Below are positions 36,174 through 48,900 of a stretch of 64,000 nt of DNA, piece by piece. The notes under the pieces were generated by a model that worked only from the letters and a program-made list of their open reading frames with translations, did no database searches and was not told where the DNA came from. This DNA is from Cryptomeria japonica (taxonomy: Eukaryota; Streptophyta; Pinopsida; Cupressales; Cupressaceae): NCBI RefSeq assembly GCF_030272615.1, contig NC_081406.1, positions 240,734,422-240,798,421 on the forward strand, read 5' to 3'. Numbering within the stretch: the first letter of the stretch is position 1; each line of letters begins with the position of its first letter. A program made the position numbers and the translations under genes.

Positions 36174-38610
36174 CTATACATATTTCAAAATGTCTACATA
36201 CAAAGTCTTCAAAAATGAAAAGTAAGTATCCCATCCTTGCTTAAGTGAATCTAGAATGGAGTTGAACCCATTCAAGGGACTAACATAGTATTCAATGGCA
36301 TGGGATTATGTTGGATCCTCCTGCTGCGTATTTTCTATACACTCTATTTTTGTGACAAATCAGGTTATCTAACTGGGGACCTATAAAGTTCCAGAGCTCA
36401 GTCACTCGCCTTATCATACTGTCCCTTTCCTTTTCTAATTTCAATATTTGATCCATGACAGTCAAAACTGGACCTTCAAGATTAGGTTTGCTACTAGATT
36501 GTAAGAATGTGAGATTTGAATTAGTTAGCCTTTACAATCCATAATCTTCTTGTCTAGGGAGGCGGTGAGCTTTTAAAAATCTAGACAAGTTTTATATACT
36601 TTACCTTCTTTCGCTAAGGCTTCATCAATAGATTGTAGAAAAGTGTGAAGTTTTGCCTTTTTAGCTAATATCATCTTCAAAAATATTTATTTCCTAGCCT
36701 CAACAAATTTATATTTGGCCTCAAGTGTAGAGATTTTAACTAAAGAATCATGTTGTTTAGTAATATACTCAGTTATTTGTTGAAGCTTTCCGGAAGAGCT
36801 TGAGCTCTCATCTTCTTGAAATTATGGTACAAGCTAGTTCAAAATTTCAAAAGTGGACTCTATTAGTTTTTTGTCTTTATATTCTTCTTGAGCTAACTCC
36901 TAAATCACCTAAGCTTGGAGTGAAACAGTAGCCAAGACCTTTTCTTCCAGTGACATCAAGTTGTAAGGCTTGTCAAAACTAATAGAGAATCCCAACACTT
37001 TCCCTTTGGCTTGAGTTAATTATGTGACAATTGCTAATCCTGAAGGGAAATCTGTCTCTACCTTTTTTCCTTTATCTTCAGCAGAGGTCTTTAGGGGTGT
37101 ATCTATTGATTCCTTTTCTGCCGAAGTCTGCAACTCATGTGCACCGATGGCTCCACCAATTGGTGGACCACTCTCTTTTGGTGCTTCCCCTAATTCCTTC
37201 TCTTCTATACCTTTTTCTTTTTCAGCCTCTTTCTCAACATCCTATACATTTATTTCTGAAGGATTCTGAGTATCCTCAGTGTCAAAATTTGAGTCATGAG
37301 TCGGTGGAGTAGTAACCAGTGGATTAATTTTCTCATTTTGTCATCTTTACTTTTTGGTTCTTTATCCTTTGGCAATTGAATGTTCTGTGGCTGTACAAAA
37401 CTAGGACTATGCTCATTATTTATTCCATATGTCTATTGCTTCTTTCCGGATCTCTTCATATTTTTCCAACAGTAAATTGTTTATCCGATATTTTGGGTTT
37501 GAATTTTATCAAACCTGTCTCACTTATTAAATTTGTAGCCTCTTGTGGAGTGATAGATGGGAGAAGATTAACCAATTTTGTTTCTTTCATCTGTTTATCC
37601 AGATTTTGTGCATGTAATTTTTTGTTTTCTATTTATTATACAACTCTTTGGGCAAAATTTTCTCCAATTCTATCAATGTTCTGCTAAATGAATCAAGATA
37701 TAAAACAATAGCCTCTTCTAACTATTTATTATCCTTCTCACCAAATTCATCATAAAATGCATAAATGTTTTTAAGATTTCCATTATTAATAATTTGATCT
37801 ATGATTTCCTAAGCATCTAACTTCTTTTTCTTACCATTTTTCTTCTTTTCTTCTGGTTTAGATGGCTCGTCTCCTTTGGGCTTCCTCTTATGTACAGTGG
37901 TAATCTTGGGAGTCTTCTTGGGCTGCTCCTTCTCCGGTTCCTTGTTTTGATCTTTCTTTTTATCATCGGAGGGTTCTCCTTTGACAACTCTTGCAAATAC
38001 ACCTTTCTTCTTTGGACCTTGTCTGATTTCTTCATCTGATTTTGTCTCCTCTAAAGAAACTGCAACATATTCCCTTATTGTTTTTTTTTTCTTTTTTTTT
38101 TCTTCCTTAGGCTTGGGACTAGCAAGCTCGTCAGATGGTCCTTCCAGTTGTTTAGGTGCCTTAGTTGTAGCTAGGACAACATTAGGAGTGGCCTAAGTTT
38201 CTTTCTTTGCCTCTCTCTACCCATTCCTCTTCTTCTTTTGTTCAAAAAGTAAACGGTCAAACATATTATCAGTGTACCATACCAGAATGAATTCTTCTTG
38301 TCTTGCTTGATCTTTCAAAGGTTGGTCAACAATTTCTTAAGCATCACACTGCATAAGTCATAGTGTGCATCTTCTCTCGCCATTTGATAGGCAATGTGAA
38401 TGATGGTTCCAAAGACTAAGTTCGGTCGTCTGAATTGATAAACTTTATAGCCAATCACAATTGCGGAAAATATTACATCTGGATCCCTGATATCATCAAA
38501 TCGTATTGATCTGCCATCATATGTTGTGCCGGTGAGTTTGAATAAAGGGTATATGCACGAAGTTGTGGTACCAAAAAGGTGCCACACTTCAAAAAAATTG
38601 AAAAATGCGC
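36174..38610 (-). pseudogene. Large extra ORF in env-like position of copia element 3, broken
   Basis: Minus-strand reading gives about 810 residues. The head is folded-looking (FEVWHLFGTTTSCIYPLFKL, then IFSAIVIGYKVYQF), followed by a hydrophobic FWYGTLIICLTVYFL near 38270 and a very Lys/Glu-rich middle (KPKEEKKKKK). A region with PSITPQEATNLISETGLIKF (near 37540), a Glu/Lys-rich stretch, a probable coiled coil (near 36790-36650) and a tail ending LKTLYVDILKYV at 36174 complete it. Many in-frame stops (mostly TAG) and at least one frameshift (near 38215) break it. It is not gag or pol. A separate ORF between pol and the polypurine tracts is the place of the env-like gene in Sireviruses, but I cannot identify the protein. 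The frame is cut at about 38600, where the next element begins. Confidence 0.6.
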
Positions 38611-38839
38611 ATAAGGCGCATGCACTATAGGGTGCGTGCTCTATAGACTTGGCACACCAAGCCTATAAGGCATGCATGCACCTTATAAGGCATTTTAAAC
38701 TTCAAAAAAACCCTGCTCCACATTTTGGATGCATTCTGCATTCCAAACCCGCATTTTGGCAATTTCGGGTGCCATTTTCTTGCGCTCACCCTTTGTAAAA
38801 GCTTTAAATTGGGCACTAAGTTGTCCATCTCTCATCAAA

Positions 38840-40830
38840 ATGTCACCATGCCATGAAAGAGCTTGAAGAGGTATGTATTTTTATTTTCTTATTGTCATTT
38901 TTTTATTAATTTGAAGAATAAACTAGGTTTATTGATTTAAATTTATTTTCATTATCAGGAAATGAGATTAGACAAGAAAATATTGAAAAACCTCAATCAC
39001 CTCCTCATGAAGACCATATTGAAGAAGAATCACATCAATCACCTCCTCATGAAGACCATATTAAAGAAGAAGCACATCAAGAACCTCCTACAATCCCTAG
39101 ACATCCCATAGGTACACAAGAAAGCCTATTCGGTCAAATAGAAAATAGCCAAAAAGAGCTTGAAGGTTTAATCACAAGCCTAAAAGATCCCACTGGAACA
39201 AACTCCCATAGGAAAAACCTTGCTAGTTCTTTGCAATCTATTGTATCTCACATACAATCTGTGAGTGGGAAAATAAATTTTTGGTCCCATAAGAAGGAAG
39301 AACAAAAGCCATTTTATGCTAACAAATTATCATATGCGACAGTGAAGAAAAAGAAAATTAATAAATTTGACTTTTGTGCTCTTTCTACGGACCCCCGAAC
39401 GAATCAACCTTTACACCCTGGATGTAAGAGATTCCCTATTCATTGGTGTCATCATGAAGGGATTAAGAACAATTTTTGGGATAGGTGGTGGATGGTACTT
39501 GATCAGCTCCCATGAAATAATTATGAGGTACCCCAATACTTTTTGAGAAAACTATACTGTGAGTTTGTCCTTAATGAGATCCCAAACTATTTTGATTTTC
39601 TAGATTTCCAAGGTAGAGGTGGGGGTTCCTCACATGATAGAGAGGGTGCATAGCGTGATCCAAATCTTCCACCAAGACCCTTGGCCAGACCTATGGTGGA
39701 GCATGTTATTATTCCTTCCGTTGTGATGGAGAGTATTGAGGTAAAAACTCTAGACTCGATTAGCTCACTCACTCAGACCCTTATACAGTATGCTAGGCCT
39801 TTAGTAGAGGGTGATGTGAGTGATGATTTTGATTCTTCTAGGCATTGAGTTACAACTCATTTTTGTCATTCTTGTGGTTCTCTTTGCACTTATGATCCTA
39901 ATAGTTCCGAGAATGCACGTACATGAGTGGAGTTTGCTACAGAGAACATTGTCATGACAGAATCCTTGCTGAATGAAACATTTGACATTGATACCCAGGT
40001 GAATTTCATTACAAGTTCATTTCATTCTTTTTATTAAATTTTATATGTAAATTTGAGAATATATTTAAATTAGTAAATTATTATGATAAAAAATCAGGTT
40101 CAAAGTGTTCACAATACTAGCAACATTCCTGCAACACCCTTTCTACTACTTCGTCGACTCCACAAGTATACAACGAGTGAAGAAATATAATTATTATATG
40201 TAGATAGTTGAACCTTATGTGAATGATTTTCTAATTACTAATTTTGGATGTCAAATAGTTTAATGCTAGAGCTTCAACATCAACACCTCATAGTGTATTT
40301 CATCTACAATCTTTCACCCAGGTAAACAATTTATCTTTAATGTTGTTATTAAATAATATAGATAGTTTTTGCGATTAATCAATATACTTTGTTTAATTTT
40401 CAGATGTTGAGACTCCTCCTATTGTCCGCACGTCAATGGACCATGGTGTTGCTACACCAGTAGCAAGTTCAATTGCTTTATCAGAAGTATGAGACATATT
40501 TGTAGATTTAGCATTACATTTGTTATCTTAATAATATCTTATTGAAAATTTTAACGACACTTGTATTTAGTTTAATTTATATTGTGATGCTTACAGGAGG
40601 GGCTTGTCTCTCCAGATCATGAACGTGCACCTGTTGTGGATGAACATCATGATTATTTGTATGCGGTAAGTGACTATTCTATTATATGTCGTTCTAAAAT
40701 TCATTTTTTGTATATGCTAACATCATTCTTTTCATTGTATCAGGTGGAGTTACAAAAAAGTCTGGAGAGGAGGTCGAGTGGACATACTCGAAAGACACCT
40801 GCATCATATACATCTCCATCCCCTCGATAG
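38840..40830 (+). pseudogene. Gene A: seven-exon gene of unknown function beside the transposase gene
   Basis: Exons by GT-AG signals and frame: 38840-38870, 38959-39998, 40098-40165, 40259-40321, 40404-40486, 40597-40665 and 40744-40830; introns are 78-110 nt. The spliced length of 1441 nt becomes 481 codons if one base is missing in each of exons 3 and 5, which the reading phases also indicate. Exon 2 starts with a 14-residue repeat (SPPHEDHIEEESHQ, twice), then a compact aromatic and Cys/His region (CALSTDPR, FPIHWCHHEGIKNNFWDRWW) and FCHSCGSLCTYD, possibly metal-binding. The later exons are Ser/Thr/Pro-rich, ending RKTPASYTSPSPR. Nonsense codons: TGA in exon 1 and at 39513, 39846 and 39924, and TAG at 39651. 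I do not recognise the family; a regulatory or DNA-binding partner of the gene B transposase is a guess. Confidence 0.55.
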
Positions 40831-40890
40831 GCAAAGATATCTCGTGATCTGTTTCCTTCCCTAGAGGGAAATGAATAGAATAGGGTCCTA

Positions 40891-41218
40891 TGTTGTATGC
40901 CTATATGGCAATTTTGAACATATGTTTTGTATTATGAATATGTGACATTCTATCTCCATATGGCTTTTGGCAAGCTCCTATTTGACTTTATTGGATACCA
41001 TGTTGTATGCCTATATGGCAAATTTGAACATATGTTTTGTATTACGAATATGTGACATTGTATGTCCATATGGCTTTTGGCAAGCCCCTATTTGACTTTA
41101 TTGGATATCATGTTCTATGCCTTTATAACAATTTTGAACATATGTTTTGTTTTATGAATATGTGAAATTCTAGGTCCATATGGCTTTTGGCAAGCCTATT
41201 TGTTTGTATTGGATATAT
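40891..41218. repeat. 110-bp tandem repeat downstream of gene A
   Basis: Units start TGTTGTATGCCTATATGGCA at 40891 and 41001 and TGTTCTATGCC at 41111, exactly 110 bp apart. The third unit is incomplete. They lie in the likely 3' UTR of gene A, about 60 bp past its stop. Confidence 0.9.
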
Positions 41219-41549
41219 TTGATAGTTTTAACGGTATACAATGTTGGATGGATTTGTAGCTTTTTGGTTAATGCAAATCATTTCTCATGGTTATCCATAA
41301 TTTCAGTACAAATGATTAGATGAATAACTGCACAAAGTTTATTGTTACTTAAGCTTTGAACCTAAATATGCGTTTCTAATCCAAGACACAAGCTAATGGA
41401 GATCAACACAAATTCAATAGTTATAGCCGAAATAAGACTATATAAAGGAAACATGGAAAGAACCAAAATTAGACAATGTAAGACACCATTGTACCAATAC
41501 CCATTACAAAAAAATTGCATAGCCCATAAACTTATATTTATCTAATACA

Positions 41550-44500
41550 TGCACTTAGGCGATTTCGCTGCTAAGGTGTGGCCCGCAACGATCGGGCGAG
41601 TTGGAGAGGAAAAAAAAAGGCATTCCTAGCATAAACCCATCCACCCCGATACGTACGAGCTGACGATTTGGTGCCACAACATGACCCCACAGGATCAAAC
41701 GAATCGTTCTTATGATTAACAAGTACCGAGAAACGCAATGCCGAATATTGACAACTTTGAGCAATTTGAGCACTTGGGTGATTTCGCTGCTAGGGTGTGG
41801 CCCACAATGATCAAGAGAGTTGGAGAGAAAAAAGAAGGCATTTCTAGCATAAACCCAGCCACCCCAAAGCATATGAGCTAACGGTTCAGTGCCGCGACAA
41901 GCGGATTGAAAGATGGGGCATTGTGCAACTTTTAATTGAACTCATCTGATGCTTTTTGTCGCAACCAAGAAAGAGTGGCCATGAGCAACTGGATCTGATT
42001 CTACCAAAACCAAGAGAGGCTTTTTTAGAGTGCCATAACATGACCCCACAAGATCAGACAGATCATTCTTATGATTAACAGGTGCCGAGAAACGCGATGC
42101 CAAATATTGACAACTTTGAGCAATTTGAGTACTTGGGCGATTTCGCTACGAGGGTGTGGGCCGCAATGATCAGGTGAGTTGGAGAGAAAAAAGAATGCAT
42201 TCCTAGTGTAAACCCAGCCACCCTGATGCGTACGAGCTAACAGTTTGGTGCCACGATGAGTAGATTGAAAGATGGGGCATTGTGCAACTTTTCATTGAAC
42301 TCATCTGATGCTTTTTGTCGCAACTGAGAAAGAGTCGCCATGAGCAACTAGATCCGAGTCTACCAAAACCAAGAGAGGATTTTTTAGAGTGCCATAACAC
42401 GACCTTATAGGATCAGATGGATCATTCTTATGATTAACGAGGGTCGAGAAACGCGATGCCAAATATTGACAACTTTGAGTAATTTGAGCACTTAGGCGAT
42501 TCCGCTGCTAGGGTGTGTCCCGCAACAATTGGGCGAGTTGGAGAGAAAAAAGAAGGCATTCCTAGTGTAAACCCAGCCACCCCGATGCGTACGAGCTGAC
42601 AGTTTGGTGCCGCGATGAGCGGATTGAAAGATGGGGCATTGTGCAACTTTTCATTGAACTCATCTGATGCTTTTTGTCGCAATCGAGAAAGAGTCACCAT
42701 GAGCAACTGGATCCGAGTCTACCAAAACCAAGAGAGGATTTTTTAGAGTGCCATAACATGACCCTATAGGATCAGATGGATCATTCTTATGATTAACAAG
42801 GGTCAAGAAACACGATGCCGAATATTGACAACTTTGAGTAATTTGAGCACTTAGGCGATTTCGCTGCTAGGGTGTGTCCCGCAACAATTGGGTGAGTTGG
42901 AGAGAAAAAAAAAGGCATTCCTAGTGTAAAATTGACCACCCCAATGCATACAAGTTGACGGTGTAGTGCCACAACAAGTGGATTGAAAGATGGGGCATTG
43001 TGCAACTTTTCATTGAACTCATCTGACGCTTTTTGTCGCAACCGAGAAAGAGTCGCCACGAGCAACTAGATCCGAGTCTACCAAAAGTAAGAGAGGCTTT
43101 TTTAGAGTTCCATAACATGACGCTACAATATCAAATAGATCATTCTTATCATTAACGGGTGCTAAGAAACGCGATGCTGAATATTGACATCTTTGAGCAA
43201 TTTGAGCACTTGGGCGATTTCGCTGCTAGGGTGTGTCCCGCAACGATCGGGCAAGTTGGAGACCAACAAGAAGGCATTCCTAGTGTAAACCCATCCACCC
43301 CGATGTGTATGATATGATGGTTTGGTTCCACAACGAGTGGATTAAAAAATGGGGCATTGTGCAACTTTTCATTGAACTCATCTGACGCTTTTTGTCGCAA
43401 CTGAGAGAGAGTCACCACGAGAAACTGGATCCGAGTCTATCGAAACTGAGAGAGGATTTTTTAGAGTGCCATAACACAACACTATAGGATCAGACATATC
43501 ATTCTTATGATTAACAGGCACCGAGAAACGTGATGCCGAATATTAAGAACTTTGAGTAATTTGAGCACTTAGGCGATTTCACTACTAGGGTGTGTCCTGC
43601 AACGTTCGGGCGAGTTGGAGAGAAAAAAGAAGGCATTCCAAGTGTAAACGTGGCCACCCAACATGTACGAGCTGACAGTGCAGTGCCACGATGAGCAGAT
43701 TGAAAGATGGGGCATTGTGCAACTTTTCATTGAACTCATCTGACACTTTTTGTCGCAACCAAGAAAGAGTCGCCACGAGCAACTGGATCCGAGTCTACCA
43801 AAACCGAGGGAGGATTTTTTAGAGTACCATAAAATGACCCTGCAGGATCAAATGGATCATTCTTATGATTAATGGGCACAAAGAAACGTGATGTCGAATA
43901 TTGACAACTTTGAGCAATTTGAGCACTTGGGTGATTTTACTGCTAGGCTGTGTCCCGTAATGATCAGGTGAGTTGGAGAGAAAAAAGAAGGTATTCATAG
44001 TGTAAACCCACCCACCCTGATGCGTACAAGCTGATGGTTCGGTGTCGCGATGAGTGGACTGAAAGATGGGGCATTGTGCAGCTTTTCATTAAACTCATCT
44101 GACATTTTTTGTCACAACCGAGAAAGAGGTGCCACGAGCAACTAGATCAGAGTCTACCGAAACCAAGAGAGGCTTTTTTAGAGTGCCATAACATGACCCC
44201 ATAGGATCAGATGGATCATTCTTATGATTAACGAGCGGCAAGAAACATGATGCTGAATATTGACAACTTTGAGCAATTTGAGCACTTGGGCAATTTCGCT
44301 GCTAGGGTGTGTCCCGCAACCATCGAGCAAGTTGGAGAGAAAAAAGAAGGCATTCCTAGTGTAAAATTGACCACCCCGACGCATACAAGCTGACGGTGCA
44401 GTGCCACAACAAGTGGATTGAAAGATGGGGCATTGTGCAACTTTTCATTGAACTCATCTGACGCTTTTTATCGCAACCTACAAAGAGTCGCCATGAGAAA

Positions 44501-45660
44501 CTAGATATGAGTCTACCAAAACCGAGTGAGGCTTTTTTAGAGTGCCATAACACAACCCTGCAAGATCAAACAGATCATTCTCATGATTAACAAGCGCCGA
44601 GAAACATGATGCTGAATATTGACAACTTTGAGCAATTTTAGCACTTGGGCAATTTCGCTGCTAGGGTTTGGCCCACAAAGATCAAGCGAGTTGGAGAGAA
44701 AAAAAAGGCATTCCTAACATAAACCAGGCCACCCTAACATGTAAGAGCTGACGGTTTGGTGCCGCAATGAGCGGATTGAAAGATGGGGCATTGTGCAACA
44801 TTTCATTGAACTCATCTGACACTTATTGTTGCAACCAAGAAAGAGTCACCACGAGCAATTGGATCCGATTCTATCGAAACTAAGAGAGGCTTTTTTAGAG
44901 TGCCATAACATGACTTGATAGGATCAGACAGATCATTTTTATGATTAACGGGCACTGAGAAACATGATGCCGAATATTGACAACTTTGAGCAATTTGAGC
45001 ACTTAGGTGATTTTGCTGCTAGGGTGTGGCCCGCAATGATTGGGCGAGTTGGAGAGCCAAAAGAGGGCATTCCTAGCATAAAATTGGGCACCCCGATGTG
45101 TACGAGCTGACGGTTTGGTGCCATGATGAGCAGATTGAAAGATGGGGCATTGTGCAACTTTTCATTGAACTCATCTGATGCTTTTTGTCGCAACCGAGAA
45201 AGAGTCACCACAAGCAACTGGATATGAGTCTACTAAAACCGAGTGAGGATTTTTTAGAGTGCCATAACATGACCCCATAGGATCAGACGGATCATTCTTA
45301 TGATTAACGGGTGTCGAGAAAAGCGATGCTAAATATTGACAACTTTGAGCAATTTGAGCACTTGAGCGATTTCTCTACTAGGGTGTGGCCTGCAACGATC
45401 GGGCAAGTTGGAGAGCAAAAAGAAGGAATTCCTAGCATAAAACCAGCCACCCCAACGTGTACAAGCTAACGATTCAGTGCTGCAATGAGCAGATTGAAAG
45501 ATGGGGCATTGTGCATTGTTTCATTCAACTCATCTAACGCTTTTTGTCACAACTGAGAAAGAGTCGCCACGAGAAAATGGTTACGAGTCTACCAAATTTG
45601 AGTGAGGATTTTTTAGAGTGCCATAACATGACCTCGTAAGATCAGATGGATTTTTCTTAC
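41550..45660. repeat. 359-bp tandem satellite, about 11 units
   Basis: The landmark AGATGGGGCATTGTGCA recurs near 41911, 42270, 42629, 42987, 43347, 43706, 44057, 44416, 44775, 45135 and 45495, so the period is close to 359 bp. The first unit (41550-41770) is shortened to about 220 bp, and the last decays after 45600. Units differ mainly by single transitions. Open frames on the minus strand (LRQKASDEFNEKLHNAPSFN and so on) recur unit by unit, but 359 is not a multiple of three, so no continuous protein results. Confidence 0.95.
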
Positions 45661-45946
45661 ATGTCACTAACATCAAGAAAAACCATGCCGAATTTTGACA
45701 ATTTTTCACTTTGAGTGATTGACAACAAATGAGCAAGTTTTACATCTTTTACCATATTAGTAGGGTATACTTCATGAAATGATCCCATGTGATCTCTAAT
45801 AGTCCAAAATGACATTATTTACATAAAATCACACAGAAAAAGACAAAAACACAAGTTTTTATATTACAATGCCTCGAGTAGTCAAAAATACTAGTCATGT
45901 ACATATATCCAAATAAGATTGATATTACAATTTTTTACATTTACAT

Positions 45947-48900
45947 TTAATCCAATGAACCATCTAGATCTGCTCTACTCTTTATCGTGTCTAGTATGGC
46001 CTCATGGTCAGACTCACAAACCTTCCATAGGTTCTTGTTTAGTGGTCTACCCCCATATCTGATCAAATGAACATTTGAGGCTACAACAAGGTTAGAATAA
46101 TGAAAAATCTTCCTATGTGTCTCGAAGTCCTCGAACAACCACAAGTTAGACTTCTTCATTGGGTACCTTCTAAGCCATGTACTAGTAACAACTATTGATC
46201 CTGTGAGGTACTCAATATTTTCTCCATCTACCATAGGGTGATACAATTTCTTTTTTGCATCCACGCAATGACACAGGTAATAATTTGTTCCTTCTTCATT
46301 GTCTTCAGCTACAATTACTGCATAAAGATGCCCTGCAATGATAAAGTGAGAAGAATTTAGCAAACAACTAAGGTAAAATATTAAAGTATAGAAAATTACA
46401 TGTGGATAATTTACCTGGTTGGACTAAATCTGACACATGGTCAAATTCAATTGATGCTTCCATCTGTGTGAGTTGTAGTGCACTTGGAGGTCGATATGTC
46501 TCAAGTGGGATTAGATGCCTCATACACCATTCGTCCACCCACTCCTTTGACTCAAAGTCATTATAGGCACCATCTCTACATGGAGAACAATAACATGCCA
46601 TCCGTTGCGTTTGGATAGTCCATGAACCTGCATTAGAGCTTTTGAAAGAGTGTAGCTCACTCGATCCTGTCAATGAACAACAATCTTCTAATTTTTCAAA
46701 GTTAGTATCATCTACCAACCAAAAAAAATTGCAAACTGAAGACTTACCTTGATTACCTAGACCAATTGTACCATTTCACCATTGAACAATTGATTTTGCA
46801 TCTTTCAATTTTGCATTCCCTTTGTACTTTACTCTTCTCATGCTAAAGCTCTTTTAATACATGTTGATGCACCATCATGCTCCCCTTTTCCATGCCCAGC
46901 CTCAGAGAAATTCCACATATGTTAAATAGTAGTCAATTTATGCATCCTACTCAACCAATAAAACATCTGAGAGTTCTTAAATTTTGATGCACAATTATCT
47001 GACCATATGATATGTTGACAGAATGATATGCCTCAGCTAGCCAAATCATCATAGAATATCTGAAAACAACCTTGCACAAACTCTATAGAGTGTGAGCGAT
47101 CATCACTGATGTAAAAATTATACTCCCTCAATATCTTCCTATCATCTTCCATACTATCATGTGCATGAATGAATGCTATATGCACAGATATGGCAACTTG
47201 TGTGGAGTTGTAATATTGTGATTGCACCTCGTTCTGCGGTTGTAGTGTGTAGTTCTTTGTAAAGTCAACAATTGAAATGATTGTATGAAATGGAAATGTG
47301 TCCTTGTATAGCTTAAATTGAGAGTCCAACCAACGAGCTCGATGGTTATGCCTTGCATACTCATACACTATATTCTCATGAAAGATGCCCATAAACTGAT
47401 ACACTGGAATCTTCTCACTAACCAATTCACACCTTTTTGCTTCTTTTCCATCCTTTAGCATGTAGGCCACTGTCTTATATTTTCCAAATTCTACTAATTC
47501 ATTACCAATTTCTTGTCTAATATCCATATGCTGACAAATTTGTAAATATCGCAATCCACCACAATCAACACATGTGCCATCCAAGAAACACTTATTGTAA
47601 TATACTTGACCATCTACTCTTTCACATAAGATGCTAGATATGAATTCCCTTGAAGATGTCGGTGGACCATTTATGTTGCATTCTTGCAAAACATTGTTAG
47701 CATGCAAATCTATACATATGCGTTGATAAACATCATAATGGTTAGAAAATTCAATATGTACTCTACAACAACAAGTTGTGCATGTGTGATTTATTTTGAC
47801 ATAAAAAGGATTTACCATTTCAAAGAATCTTTGACTAATTTTTATTTGAGGATACATACGTTGAAACTTGGCAAAAAATTGTGTTTGAGTCATATCCAAA
47901 AAATGTTTCGAATGTGGATCATGGATTTTACTACCAATCCTCCTTCTTACAACATCTCTTTTATTTGGAGAGACCCTTGTGTTATTCTTCTAAAAACCTT
48001 CAATTAGGGATCTCAAAGCTTCAACAATTGCTTTATCTTTCTATGGTAATCTACCAGAAAATGCCCATGACTCATTATTATATGGATCCTCCACTCTTTG
48101 TCACCTTCCCATAGCTCTCATTAGAGTTTGTCTACTTATCTTCAATTGTTTACTTGTCTTTCTAAGGAGGCGAACTTTCTTGGTTTGAGTGCTTACAATT
48201 GTTGATGTAATGACATGTCATCTGGCATTACTATCTTTTGTGTATGATTTAGAACCAATTGTATCATATGCATTCATCAGATTCTTCACAATAGATTTGT
48301 CGCTTGATTCAATCGATGTTCTTAGCCCAAGAATCTTCATTATAGGCCTAAATTTCAGATTGCTCATTATTTCAACAAATAGTTGACATCTCCCTATCTC
48401 ATTTAAAGGCTCAAAAAATATTTTCGATATACGGTTAGCATGTCTTTGACAAGTACGCTTCAAAATCTTGTCAACCATTGGTTTCAAAACATTAGCATCA
48501 ATATCAATCAAATACCTAGGCTTTCTATGCAAAACTCTAGGAGGTGTTCTCAAACTTTGAGTTACCTCAAGATTAGGAATGTCAACAACATTAGGGATAG
48601 GTGCCATGCCTTCAACCGGAGATGAAAATGATGACATACCTTGAAATTGAGGTGTACAAGATGGCATAGCTCCAATACTTGATGTTAGTCATGAAGTACT
48701 TGCAATGTCAAATGTCATAGAGGGAGTGCATTCAATATGAGATGTTGTAGACACCAACAGTGTGCCAATAAGAGATGGTGTGCCTTCAACTTGAGATGTA
48801 AGAGATGGGGTGCCTTCAACTTGAATTGTGGTAGACATGCTCTCAACCTTGGGATTCAATTGTCTCATTGCACTAAGGTTTTGCATCTGTTGCCTTTCTG

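Noticed and set aside
37024-37687. Plus-strand frames (MTIANPEGKSVSTFFPL..., MNVLWLYKTRTML...) as genes
   Set aside because: They are the opposite strand of the large minus-strand ORF of copia element 3.
41555-45217. Recurrent 65-105 residue frames in the 359-bp array (LRQKASDEFNEKLHNAPS...)
   Set aside because: One appears per satellite unit, and the unit length is not a multiple of three. No conserved start or continuous frame.
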